A program made the position numbers and the translations under genes. Under the pieces are notes generated by a model. The model ran no database searches. It worked only from the letters and a program-made list of their open reading frames with translations, and had not been told where the DNA came from. This document shows, piece by piece, positions 24,101 through 33,370 of a stretch of DNA of 64,000 bases. The DNA lies in the NCBI GenBank assembly GCA_038030265.1, contig CM075938.1:12315009-12379008 (forward strand), given 5' to 3'. Source of the stretch: Corythucha ciliata (Eukaryota > Arthropoda > Insecta > Hemiptera > Tingidae). How positions within the stretch are numbered: the first letter of the stretch is position 1; every line of letters starts with the position of its first letter.

Positions 24101-25703
24101 GTCGACTTCCCCGCCGTGTACGCATGCTGGTTCTGGTGGATCACTCCCCCAGTAGCCAATAATTCCCTCATGTATAATTCAATTATCCTTTCCATCAGTC
24201 TTAAAAGTACACATACACGTTAAGTAAAAAGTACACATAAAAGTTACACAAGGGTTACCTTACCACGATTTGCATAGGATTGCATGGGATGAGGGGTAGA
24301 TAACAGTCCATCTAAATACAACCTCTTTGGCCCCGATGTCGGCCTCCCATCGCTCATCGAGGTATCGCAGTGAAGGTGATTCACTATGAACGCACCCTAA
24401 CGGGTCGACGTAGGACACTTCCGAAGGTACCATTTTACTCCAGTTTTAACGTTGTTTTACCCAAAAATTTTTGTCACACTTATACGGATCCACCCTGTAG
24501 AGTTGAGGATCGTCACAAACAATGGGGGCTTGAACAAGGGTCGGCAGCAGCCTACTCTTTTCCCCCGTTCTGGCTAGGCCCTCGGCTCTGCTGGTGAATG
24601 GCACTGAGCACACGGGAATATGAGTAAACACTCTACGAATGCGACCGCGTCCACCACCTGTTGCATTACTTGCACTCAACTATTTTTTTTTTTTTTTTTT
24701 TCCAAGGGTGATTTTTGAAGCTCTACTCATTGTGAAACAATCATAGTCACTTTTCCCTCCATCTCACCATTTAAGGTGTAACGGGAGAAAAATACGTTGT
24801 TGGCTTTTATTTTCACGGTCTCTTTGACGGAATACTGGCGTCGACGCAGGTGTTTATGTTGTGTAGTTAGTTTTTTGTTGGAACCCGTGGACTTTTAAGG
24901 ATTCTATTTGCTCATAAGTCATGAAAAAGAGGAGGAGAAGGAGGAGAAGAAGAAAAAAAAAAAAAAAAAAACGCGAAGAAAACTCTGCTAATGGGCAAAT
25001 TGCGAGTAGGAGCTCCTTTTTCTCAAGGTTTTTTTTCTTTCTTGTAATACGACACTTCGCAGTTCGAAGGACTTTCTCAATTTTTCATTCTAAAAACGGC
25101 TGATTAAGAGTAATAGCTTACACTTTGGGATTTCGCGCGATATACAGATTATGATAAACTATATTATTAATTATTTAGTTCTAATTACAAATCAGGATAA
25201 TTCCCTGATTTGAATGTGGATTTTATATTAAAATGAAATTAAAAAAAAAAAAAAAAAATGAGAAGCAAAATCATCCTGCCTCTCTCTTTCTCTCCTTTTT
25301 GAAGGAACTGTTATAATGATAGGGACGGTTTTTAGTCGTCGTGACCTAGACAAAGTTCCTCCCCTTCTCTCACGGTTCTCATAATCTTTCCAACCCCGTG
25401 ATTTTTAATAATTTTAGTAAACATTCATACCGGAAGACGATGACGACGACGAAGATGAGGCGATACTAGTCACGGACAGTGGCCTCTTTCCCGCGGCGGC
25501 GTTGTTAATTGTCGTTGTTGAAGCGGTCAAAGGCGGTGGCGGTGGCGGGGGTGGTTCTTTGGGTCTTTGAGGAGTCGACTCTAATCGAACCCCTCCTCCT
25601 CCTCCACCATCAACGGCTTCACCAATTGCGACAGTCGGTCGACCGATCAAGGTGTCATACATGTTGAGCAGTGTCGGCACTAAGTCCTCCGCTGTCGTCG
25701 TAC
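12139..25703 (-). CDS. DH-PH Rho guanine exchange factor, PLEKHG1/2/3-like
   Basis: Such proteins load GTP onto Rho-family GTPases and control actin. Coding exons, in transcription order, are 25703-25431, 19292-19167, 18808-18639, 15538-15438, 15378-15262, 15179-14867, 14800-14645, 14583-14488, 14422-14293, 14221-13989, 13924-12885 and 12820-12139. Every border is GT-AG and every phase fits, encoding at least 1145 residues. The DH domain runs from [20 protein letters not shown] through [21 protein letters not shown] and [20 protein letters not shown]. It holds the signature [20 protein letters not shown]. The PH domain starts [15 protein letters not shown], continues [16 protein letters not shown] and ends near the [20 protein letters not shown] helix. 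After it come [14 protein letters not shown], also typical of PLEKHG1-3, then a long acidic, serine/proline-rich tail with [18 protein letters not shown]. The N-terminal exon is Gly/Pro/Ser-rich and is duplicated upstream. The true 5' end was not found. The PLEKHG placement is by similarity; no gene symbol is assigned because paralogue identity is unclear. Confidence 0.9.
13101..13163 (-). other. Possible 63-base in-frame intron within a PLEKHG exon
   Basis: The minus strand reads CACAG|GTTGAACTTG ... GGTTGCACAG|ATTTCC. The segment is A/T-rich, unlike the coding sequence around it, and encodes an odd hydrophobic insert ([15 protein letters not shown]). Its length is a multiple of three and it has no stop, so it could be retained or removed without changing frame. 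The donor is weak. Confidence 0.5.
15539..18638 (-). other. 3.1 kb intron inside the DH-domain coding region
   Basis: No exon with a recognisable domain is seen. It contains a weak satellite-like tract (16520-17010) and many short open frames. The exons on both sides encode contiguous DH-domain sequence (DLRQVIV then GYIERWES), so no coding sequence is missing. Confidence 0.7.
16520..17010. repeat. Weak satellite-like tract in intron
   Basis: Units such as 'aaaattggcaattgatgaaccg', 'gtggcaaatttcaag' and 'gaccgaaaaaccagatttc' recur with spacing near 30 bases. They are strongly diverged and recognised only by comparison with the clearer tracts. Confidence 0.4.
21862..21905. repeat. Direct repeat flanking the retrotransposon, left copy
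   Basis: GCGAGGTATCG...ATCGCAGTGAGGGTGCTTCA is closely matched at 24355-24392 (ATCGAGGTATCGCAGTGAAG...ATTCACTATGAACG). The two copies lie on either side of the non-LTR element within the mariner-type element. They may be repeats of the mariner interior or traces of the insertion. Confidence 0.45.
22018..24203 (-). mobile_element. 5'-truncated non-LTR retrotransposon (LINE)
   Basis: A 3' poly-A tail (a T run at 22018-22034 on the plus strand) follows a minus-strand coding region for reverse transcriptase, RNase H and a C-terminal zinc knuckle. The left coding boundary is near 24200, where reverse-transcriptase similarity stops abruptly; the endonuclease is missing. The order RT then RNase H fits I-group LINEs (I, Loa, Outcast and relatives). 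Confidence 0.85.
22124..24195 (-). pseudogene. LINE ORF2: reverse transcriptase and RNase H, frameshifted
   Basis: The main frame (24022-22124) gives 632 residues. It begins at the RT block DIEGAFNRV, with the first catalytic Asp. [14 protein letters not shown] follows at about residues 56-69 and the catalytic FADDG at 90-94. The RNase H domain contains CYTDGSKKG, a conserved Glu in [21 protein letters not shown] and [21 protein letters not shown] zinc knuckle [18 protein letters not shown] lies near the end. Upstream RT sequence ([29 protein letters not shown]) continues in another frame up to 24195, so a one- or two-base slip in the A/T run near 24020 separates the halves. With the frameshift and the missing 5' end, this copy cannot move on its own. 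Confidence 0.88.
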
Positions 25704-26710
25704 CTGGAACATAATTGAAAAAAAATTAGTTTCTTTTTTAATTAACTGTTCGCAGTGTGAGCCAATAGGTTGTGTACTAGGGACTTGATTAGCATCGACA
25801 TAAGGAACTCTCCCACCCCCTCACCATCATCAAACTGACTTAGGATACCATGGCGCCTCCAAGACCAGATTTATTCCACGATTACACCCTCCTCTCCCCA
25901 TAGTCTCACAAGTTCGCATTAGCCATTCCAACCTTGCATTCTTTACCCACTTTGTACAAGTGACTGTGCAACTGCATTCTTTCTATAAAAGAGTCTCCCT
26001 AAAACCACTTTATTCTAACCCGTGTATCCCAGTGAATGTAAATCAAAAATTGACACACAAAAGGTGAAAAGTTCTAAAAGAGCGTGATTATGCTTTCTCT
26101 CATCGGTCAGGGACAGCAGCTGTGTTTATGGACGAGTGGGCGCCTTCCTAACTGCAGTATCACCTTTGTCAGGAAAAAACAAAGCTGAAGCACATTCAGA
26201 TGAGAATAGGAAAAGGGAGAAAAAAAATGGTTTAAAGCGGGGTGGGAAGCACTTTCTCCTTACAACAATTTATTACTTCATTCTCATTATTTGTTTAGGA
26301 CCCCGCTCTGCCTTTGATAATAATGTGATAATTTATTTAAGCCCCTTTTTTAAAAATTGAACTGTACAACATTTCCTGATGTATAGGGTGGGGGGAGGTG
26401 CTTAGTAGGACGTCTGGAATGTTTTTTCTCGTTAAAATTTCCATTCCCCTCCGAAGAAACAAGCGTTTGAATCCCGGAGGGCGCGAGTCTCGTTTCAGCT
26501 CGCGAACAAAAGGGTCAAATCCAGTGTTATAAAGATCACACAAAAGTACAAAAAAAAAGCCCCCTGGGAGAATAATGGACGAGGAGGGGGAGGAGGATGA
26601 TACCCAAACCGAAAAAGGACACAATAGGCTTGCTAAGGAGGTGAAGAACCTTGGATTGGAATCAATTGCCCCCTCCCCCTCCTACACCTGTTCTTCTGAT
26701 TCTTCCGCCC
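24516..26710. repeat. Tandem duplication, first copy (~2.2 kb)
   Basis: Nearly identical to 26711-28906 over its whole length. I see only a few single-base differences (for example near 24643, 24672 and 26150) and length changes in poly-A/T runs. The copies abut, and a CAA is shared at the junction. The unit contains one coding exon of the PLEKHG-like gene (25431-25703). Confidence 0.92.
25431..25703 (-). CDS. PLEKHG-like gene, Gly/Pro/Ser-rich exon, copy 1
   Basis: The exon has acceptor GTTCCAG and donor CCG|GTATGA and is 273 bases, entering and leaving in phase 1. It encodes [18 protein letters not shown], then glycine, proline (about eight in a row) and serine (about nine in a row) runs, and SVTSIAS. 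It splices in frame to the exon at 19292. The proline run could bind SH3 or EVH1 domains (inference). Confidence 0.75.
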
Positions 26711-28906
26711 CAAACAATGGGGGCTTGAACAAGGGTCGGCAGCAGCCTACTCTTTTCCCCCGTTCTGGCTAGGCCCTCGGCTCTGCTGGTGAATGGCACT
26801 GAGCACACGGGAATATGAGTAAACACTCTACGAATGCGAACGCGTCCACCACCTGTTGCATTACTTGCATTCAACTATTTTTTTTTTTTTTTTTCCAAGG
26901 GTGATTTTTGAAGCTCTACTCATTGTGAAACAATCATAGTCACTTTTCCCTCCATCTCACCATTTAAGGTGTAACGGGAGAAAAATACGTTGTTGGCTTT
27001 TATTTTCACGGTCTCTTTGACGGAATACTGGCGTCGACGCAGGTGTTTATGTTGTGTAGTTAGTTTTTTGTTGGAACCCGTGGACTTTTAAGGATTCTAT
27101 TTGCTCATAAGTCATGAAAAAGAGGAGGAGAAGGAGGAGAAGAAGAAAAAAAAAAAAAAAAAAACGCGAAGAAAACTCTGCTAATGGGCAAATTGCGAGT
27201 AGGAGCTCCTTTTTCTCAAGGTTTTTTTTCTTTCTTGTAATACGACACTTCGCAGTTCGAAGGACTTTCTCAATTTTTCATTCTAAAAACGGCTGATTAA
27301 GAGTAATAGCTTACACTTTGGGATTTCGCGCGATATACAGATTATGATAAACTATATTATTAATTATTTAGTTCTAATTACAAATCAGGATAATTCCCTG
27401 ATTTGAATGTGGATTTTATATTAAAATGAAATTAAAAAAAAAAAAAAAAAAATGAGAAGCAAAATCATCCTGCCTCTCTCTTTCTCTCCTTTTTGAAGGA
27501 ACTGTTATAATGATAGGGACGGTTTTTAGTCGTCGTGACCTAGACAAAGTTCCTCCCCTTCTCTCACGGTTCTCATAATCTTTCCAACCCCGTGATTTTT
27601 AATAATTTTAGTAAACATTCATACCGGAAGACGATGACGACGACGAAGATGAGGCGATACTAGTCACGGACAGTGGCCTCTTTCCCGCGGCGGCGTTGTT
27701 AATTGTCGTTGTTGAAGCGGTCAAAGGCGGTGGCGGTGGCGGGGGTGGTTCTTTGGGTCTTTGAGGAGTCGACTCTAATCGAACCCCTCCTCCTCCTCCA
27801 CCATCAACGGCTTCACCAATTGCGACAGTCGGTCGACCGATCAAGGTGTCATACATGTTGAGCAGTGTCGGCACTAAGTCCTCCGCTGTCGTCGTACCTG
27901 GAACATAATTGAAAAAAAATTAGTTTCTTTTTTAATTAACTGTTCGCAGTGTGAGCCAATAGGTTGTGTACTAGGGACTTGATTAGCATCGACATAAGGA
28001 ACTCTCCCACCCCCTCACCATCATCAAACTGACTTAGGATACCATGGCGCCTCCAAGACCAGATTTATTCCACGATTACACCCTCCTCTCCCCATAGTCT
28101 CACAAGTTCGCATTAGCCATTCCAACCTTGCATTCTTTACCCACTTTGTACAAGTGACTGTGCAACTGCATTCTTTCTATAAAAGAGTCTCCCTAAAACC
28201 ACTTTATTCTAACCCGTGTATCCCAGTGAATGTAAATCAAAAATTGACACACAAAAGGTGAAAAGTTCTAAAAGAGCGTGATTATGCTTTCTCTCATCGG
28301 TCAGGGACAGCAGCTGTGTTTATGGACGAGTGGGCGCCTTCCGAACTGCAGTATCACCTTTGTCAGGAAAAAACAAAGCTGAAGCACATTCAGATGAGAA
28401 TAGGAAAAGGGAGAAAAAAATGGTTTAAAGCGGGGTGGGAAGCACTTTCTCCTTACAACAATTTATTACTTCATTCTCATTATTTGTTTAGGACCCCGCT
28501 CTGCCTTTGATAATAATGTGATAATTTATTTAAGCCCCTTTTTTAAAAATTGAACTGTACAACATTTCCTGATGTATAGGGTGGGGGGAGGTGCTTAGTA
28601 GGACGTCTGGAATGTTTTTTCTCGTTAAAATTTCCATTCCCCTCCGAAGAAACAAGCGTTTGAATCCCGGAGGGCGCGAGTCTCGTTTCAGCTCGCGAAC
28701 AAAAGGGTCAAATCCAGTGTTATAAAGATCACACAAAAGTACAAAAAAAAAGCCCCCTGGGAGAATAATGGACGAGGAGGGGGAGGAGGATGATACCCAA
28801 ACCGAAAAAGGACACAATAGGCTTGCTAAGGAGGTGAAGAACCTTGGATTGGAATCAATTGCCCCCTCCCCCTCCTACACCTGTTCTTCTGATTCTTCCG
28901 CCCCAA
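26711..28906. repeat. Tandem duplication, second copy (~2.2 kb)
   Basis: Same sequence and orientation as 24516-26710. It ends after CCGCCCCAA, where the two copies diverge into unique DNA. A real duplication and a haplotype copy left in the assembly are both possible. Confidence 0.92.
27625..27897 (-). CDS. PLEKHG-like gene, duplicated Gly/Pro/Ser-rich exon, copy 2
   Basis: The translation is identical to the exon at 25431-25703, with the same splice sites and phase (1-1). Transcription would meet this copy first. Either copy, or both in series, could be included without a frameshift; inclusion of both would add 91 residues. Confidence 0.6.
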
Positions 28907-31900
28907 GGTGTACATTGTTGAGAGAAACCAATAACCAAAGGCGAAGTTAAGGTCTTCAATATCTGGACTTCTACAAAAGGGTCTCCTTCTCTCGCTCTGC
29001 GTCTGTTTTCAGCCGCCACTGGATTACTCGCGAGTCTGTACTCTGCTGGGGAACAAAGGACACTTAACAAATTTGTGTTTGAGGATGACGCTTTCATCTT
29101 CGCTGTTAGAAGGTTGGAGGGAAGGGTCGTGAGCGATTTTCAAGTTCTCGGCAAAGTACTCAAGGTGTACACACACAAAGTATGGGCAGTAAACTTAAAT
29201 TCGAAAGAACACCTGTTGATAGGAGCAAACACGAATGACCTTTGAGTTTTTGAAGCACAATAGGCAATAACAAACATAACCGTCCCTCGTTTTGTGAGAC
29301 TGTCGGAAGTGTGAAAAGGAGCCTCGCGGGTAAAATTTGGAATGAAAAATGTAGACTATTCTTTCAAACATTGCATTGAAAAATTTGCGCAGTCTGTTTC
29401 GGTCATTGCTGCGACCTTTATGATATTGAGACAATTTGACATCAGTGGCGGACCAACGGTCGGCCGAGTGTCACCTCATCCCCAACAACACAAATGAGTT
29501 GTCACTCGCTGGGTGTTTTTCAATCAACGAAATAGTCTGATTCGAACATGATGATAGCAATTTCTTGCCCCATGAAACTGATTATTCAAGCTTTCAAGCA
29601 GAAAACTGGGCATTTAGCCTCCCGAAAAATGGTTAGATCGGCTAAAAATGTTTATTTCATCCCCAGAAACCGCGAGTTTGGCTCTACAACTGACTCTTCG
29701 ACTCTAAATAACAGTCAAATCTGGTTTTCTATTTAAACAAGTGGTAATAGTTTTTGCGGCACAAATTTACTATTCAGCATGAAAACTGTATCACATTCTG
29801 TTTTTTTCTAAAAACGCAGGTGTTTCGCTCTTTTGTAAGTGTAATTTTACATGTGCGTCATGGGTCCCCGAAAACCGGCGAATTTTCAATTTTTGGTCAC
29901 TCCATCGCTGTTCTGGGAATTACTGTTTGTTTCTTTTCGCCCCCAGATGATTTCAAAGTTTTTCCAAAAATCCTCAGCGTGCACGAAAATCGCTAGATTT
30001 AGATTTCCGTTGCTCCTTAGTCCTTGATCGTGGCTTTTGAGTGATATAGACAATCGATATTCCCCTCTGATCAGTTGGCACTTCGCGTACCTCGTTGGTT
30101 CGTGCTCAACAAGCTCGCTCCATACAGACGGGGTACACACAACACCGTTTAGACAGGCGTCGTGATTGGTAATTGATGGCGGCGGGGTGGGGGGTCGTGA
30201 AGAAAACGAGGAATTTCACAATAATTTTCGAGCAATGTTGAGCCATCGGTTAGGCCCCCTCGACTGCTTGTTGTACCCGCAGGCATGACTTGTTTTGATT
30301 GTGTGCTAAAGTATAAAGAAATGCTACTCTTCAGCTTTGTACTAACGAAATGTCTCTTGTCTTTACTTACTCCTCGCTTGTTCTGGGTCAAGAGGTTTTT
30401 TTCTGCTTCTTTAAAGCGTAGGCCCGCAGCAATAAAAGGATAGCGTATTTCTTCTTAAATAATGGAAATAAATAACAGATTTAACGTGACTCTTTTCAAA
30501 GTACAGAAAATGAAAGAGTTACGTGTTCTCTCCGATTTTCTCTTTTATTATTATTTTGTAATGCTTAAAAATAATCGCGCATATTCACGAAACTACAATA
30601 GAAACGCAGCTTTCTTGAAAAGGAGGGAAAATATGAAAGCGACATATACACCCCTTCTCACTCGTCATCTCCTCAATCTTAACAATATTAATAGAGAAAC
30701 CGTTTTAATAACCCTTAGGGCTCACTCACTTAACATTCGACGTGTTGTTCATTGACTCACCCCCTCTCACACTACCTTCTCCACTTTAAGCCTCGCACAT
30801 CAAGTTGAACAGAAGATGGTTATCGCCTTTTTTTATGACTTGGTACCCCATACTCGCCATAGCAGGGACTCCACTTTGTATCTTCGGGGCGGAGGAAGAT
30901 CAAATCAAACCGACAAGTGTAGCTTGGAAGATCGAGAATAAAAAAAAGAAGACCACCCATAGACTCGCGGGGTGTGGATGAGGGGGGGGGAGCATTATAC
31001 AAGGTTGTTAGTTCCGAGTCCGAGTTTTGAGTTCGAAGCTAATTTACGTCTCTCTTACACTCTCTCTCTCTTACTCAGCTTTGGAGGAAGTGGGTTGTCT
31101 TAATAAAAATTGTGCCGCGGCAGGTTATTTTGTAGGTAGACCCTATTGAGGTGTACGCGTTTCTCAAGAGATTTTTTTTTTTCGAGGGAGGACAGCTGGC
31201 AGGCGCGAATAATAAGAAAATATATTTCGCCTGCCGGGAGGATGGGCAGAAGAACGAAACTCATAAGACGTGCGCTCGCGGGAAGTTGGCCTTCTTCCTT
31301 TGACGTTGTAAAAACGCGCTTCGTTCTTGAGGAATAAATTAGTTTGTGGCGGATTAGGAGTTACGGGGGAGAGGACTCCTCAGCCGCCAAAATTTTCTAA
31401 AAGATTAATCTTTTACTCATGCCTACTGCCCCCCCTTCTCCCTTCCTCATGTCTTGACGCCACCTTTTCTGATGAGAACACAAGCTCCCAAAAAGATACG
31501 TGCACCTGCTGGGTTTTTAATTATAAGAGAGTTTGAAATTTTTTAATTTATTACTTGAAAATTGGCATACACCATTCATCAGGCGTCTCGGATACTTCTA
31601 TAAAACTGTTTGCCCCCCCCCCTCCGGCTATAAACACAAACATTTTTGGAGTCGTGGCACTATAGAATTGGCAGCACGCGTTAAATCCAATTTGCCTTCG
31701 TTTAGAAATTAGGCAAAAGGTTCAATTTTGTTCACTTGGGATCAACAACTGGCTCATTAAAATAGGACGTGATCAACACAATGACCTAAATAAGAGTCTT
31801 AAAAAAAAAAAAAAACCCACAAGTGCTGAAATCTCTTTCTCACTCCTCTCTCACTCATCTCTTCTCTTCTATCTTTGAGACCCGATATTCGATTCGGATT

Positions 31901-32132
31901 TCCGATCTATTGATCAGTCGATAGTTTGGGGTGGGAGGAGACGTCCTCGGAAAATAATTCCTACAGGTTACCTGCCTGTTTATAGCTAGCAATTGAAAGT
32001 TGGCAATATCGAAGGTGTATTTCCTACAGTTGGGGGGGGGGGGAGACACTGCAGACAACACAGATTTAGGGCACTCACAGAGCCCCCTCCGCCGGGTGTT
32101 CTCTGACACGAAATCGTAAACGTTTCCCTTAA
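28907..32132. other. No gene recognised; low-complexity and A/T-rich DNA
   Basis: Contains simple repeats, poly-G and poly-C runs, and a weak satellite-like stretch around 29540-29990 (for example 'cccgaaaaatggttagatcggc'). Open frames are short and lack domains. It probably belongs to an upstream intron or the 5' flank of the PLEKHG-like gene. Confidence 0.5.
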
Positions 32133-32518
32133 AGGGGGGGGGGGTTCCAGGCGGGTTTCCTCGACCCCGTTTCCAGTCGCCCCTCGCCTAAACTTCGCAC
32201 ATAAATTTTGGCCCCATTTCTGCATCAGTATTCGATTTTAAACTTCACGAAATTCTACAGTGACGTTAGATCTTGCTTTTCCAAATTTCATTCCTGAAAT
32301 TACCTTAAAACACATTCGAATTCTAAAGTGCTTTGGGGTTATTTTAGGGATAAAATTTGAAAAAGCAAGATCTAACGTCACTGTAGAACTTCCTGAAGAT
32401 TAAAATAAGACTTTGAAATCGAATATTGTTGCAGAAATGGAGCCAAAATTTATGTGCGAAGTTTAGGCGAGGGGTGACTGGGAACGGGTCGAGGAAACCC
32501 GCCGGAAACCCCCCCCCC
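32133..32518. mobile_element. 386-bp foldback MITE flanked by TTAA
   Basis: Arms of about 150-160 bases (32133-32290 and 32355-32518) are close inverse copies, sharing for example TTCGCACATAAATTTTGG and TACAGTGACGTTAGATCTTG. Both ends are G/C homopolymers bordered by TTAA at 32129-32132 and 32519-32522, the target duplication of piggyBac-type elements. It is non-coding, hence a non-autonomous element. Confidence 0.75.
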
Positions 32519-32739
32519 TTAATAATGTAGGGACAAACTGATGGCTGCTCGCAGCTGAACGCCTTCGGTCATTCGACACGAAGCTGTCCATTTCGTAGCT
32601 CAAGAGTCCGCTTGTTCTATAGAAAAAAACTTGAATTTAATCCCTAAGAAGTCCAACGACAGCACTATGAAAATACAATTTAGCTAGCCCCCCCCCCCCC
32701 ATATGACAAGGCGTAATAAACTTGCTATATTAAGCTGTA

Positions 32740-33370
32740 AATATGTTTATTGAGTTCGAAAATTGGACTTTCCTGTTTGAAAGCCATGAATTTGCCCCCT
32801 AAACCCGATATAATTCGACCATGAAACTGAAAATGTGCCTTTTGAATTCATTTATCAGCCAAAAAATTGGCATTTCAACCTCAAAAAGTTGTCTATATTA
32901 TAACTAAGAGGGTATTGTCTATGTCGTAAACTTGGTAGGATAAATTCCGACGTTTTGTTCTAAAACTGATGGTTTTTCTTCGGAAACCACCGTTCAGCAC
33001 CGAAAGCTGAAAACAGTGGGAAATGTGTGTAGGCTAGAACTCTAGCATTCGAGTCTATTTTTGCCTGAGACACTCATTGTACGCTCCAGAGTCCAGAAAG
33101 GGTCAAAGTATTAGAATCTCACACCAAATACGACTTTTTAAAGTTTATTTTTCAAACGACCCCCCCCCCCCCCCGAAAGATTCAGTCTTGAAACTGTCCA
33201 TTAATGTCCCAAATAGGACCGCCTAAAATTCAACTATTCGTCTCCATGACTGCCATGAGTCACCCTCGAAAACCGATTATCACGCAATCAAATTCATCCA
33301 TGAAACCGACTATTCGGCCCTATAACTGGCCCTAGTTGGCCCTGACACCGGCTGTTTTGAAATTTAACTC
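32740..33370. repeat. Satellite-like tract with poly-C run
   Basis: Repeated phrases of the form 'aaattgg(a/c)tttcc...ttgaaagcc', 'cgaccatgaaactga', 'aaaaaattggcatttcaacc' and 'tgaaaccgactattcggcc' recur at about 30 bases. A poly-C run lies near 33163-33173. Confidence 0.5.

Larger units (their letters stand above)
21007..24497. mobile_element. Mariner-type element bounded by ~97-bp inverted repeats
   Basis: The sequence from CAGGGTGGATCCGTATAAGT (21007-21106) returns inverted at 24402-24497 with very few mismatches. Both ends abut a TA dinucleotide, as expected for Tc1/mariner insertions. No mariner transposase frame can be read inside. Most of the interior is a later non-LTR insertion (22018-24203), so the original element was only about 1.3 kb. 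Confidence 0.75.
19293..25430 (-). other. 6.1 kb intron with nested mobile elements
   Basis: Lies between the Gly/Pro/Ser-rich exon and the exon encoding [12 protein letters not shown]. It contains a mariner-type inverted-repeat element with a non-LTR retrotransposon inside, and the left part of the tandem duplication. The stretch 19293-21006 has only repeat-like A/T-rich DNA and no recognisable gene. Confidence 0.75.
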
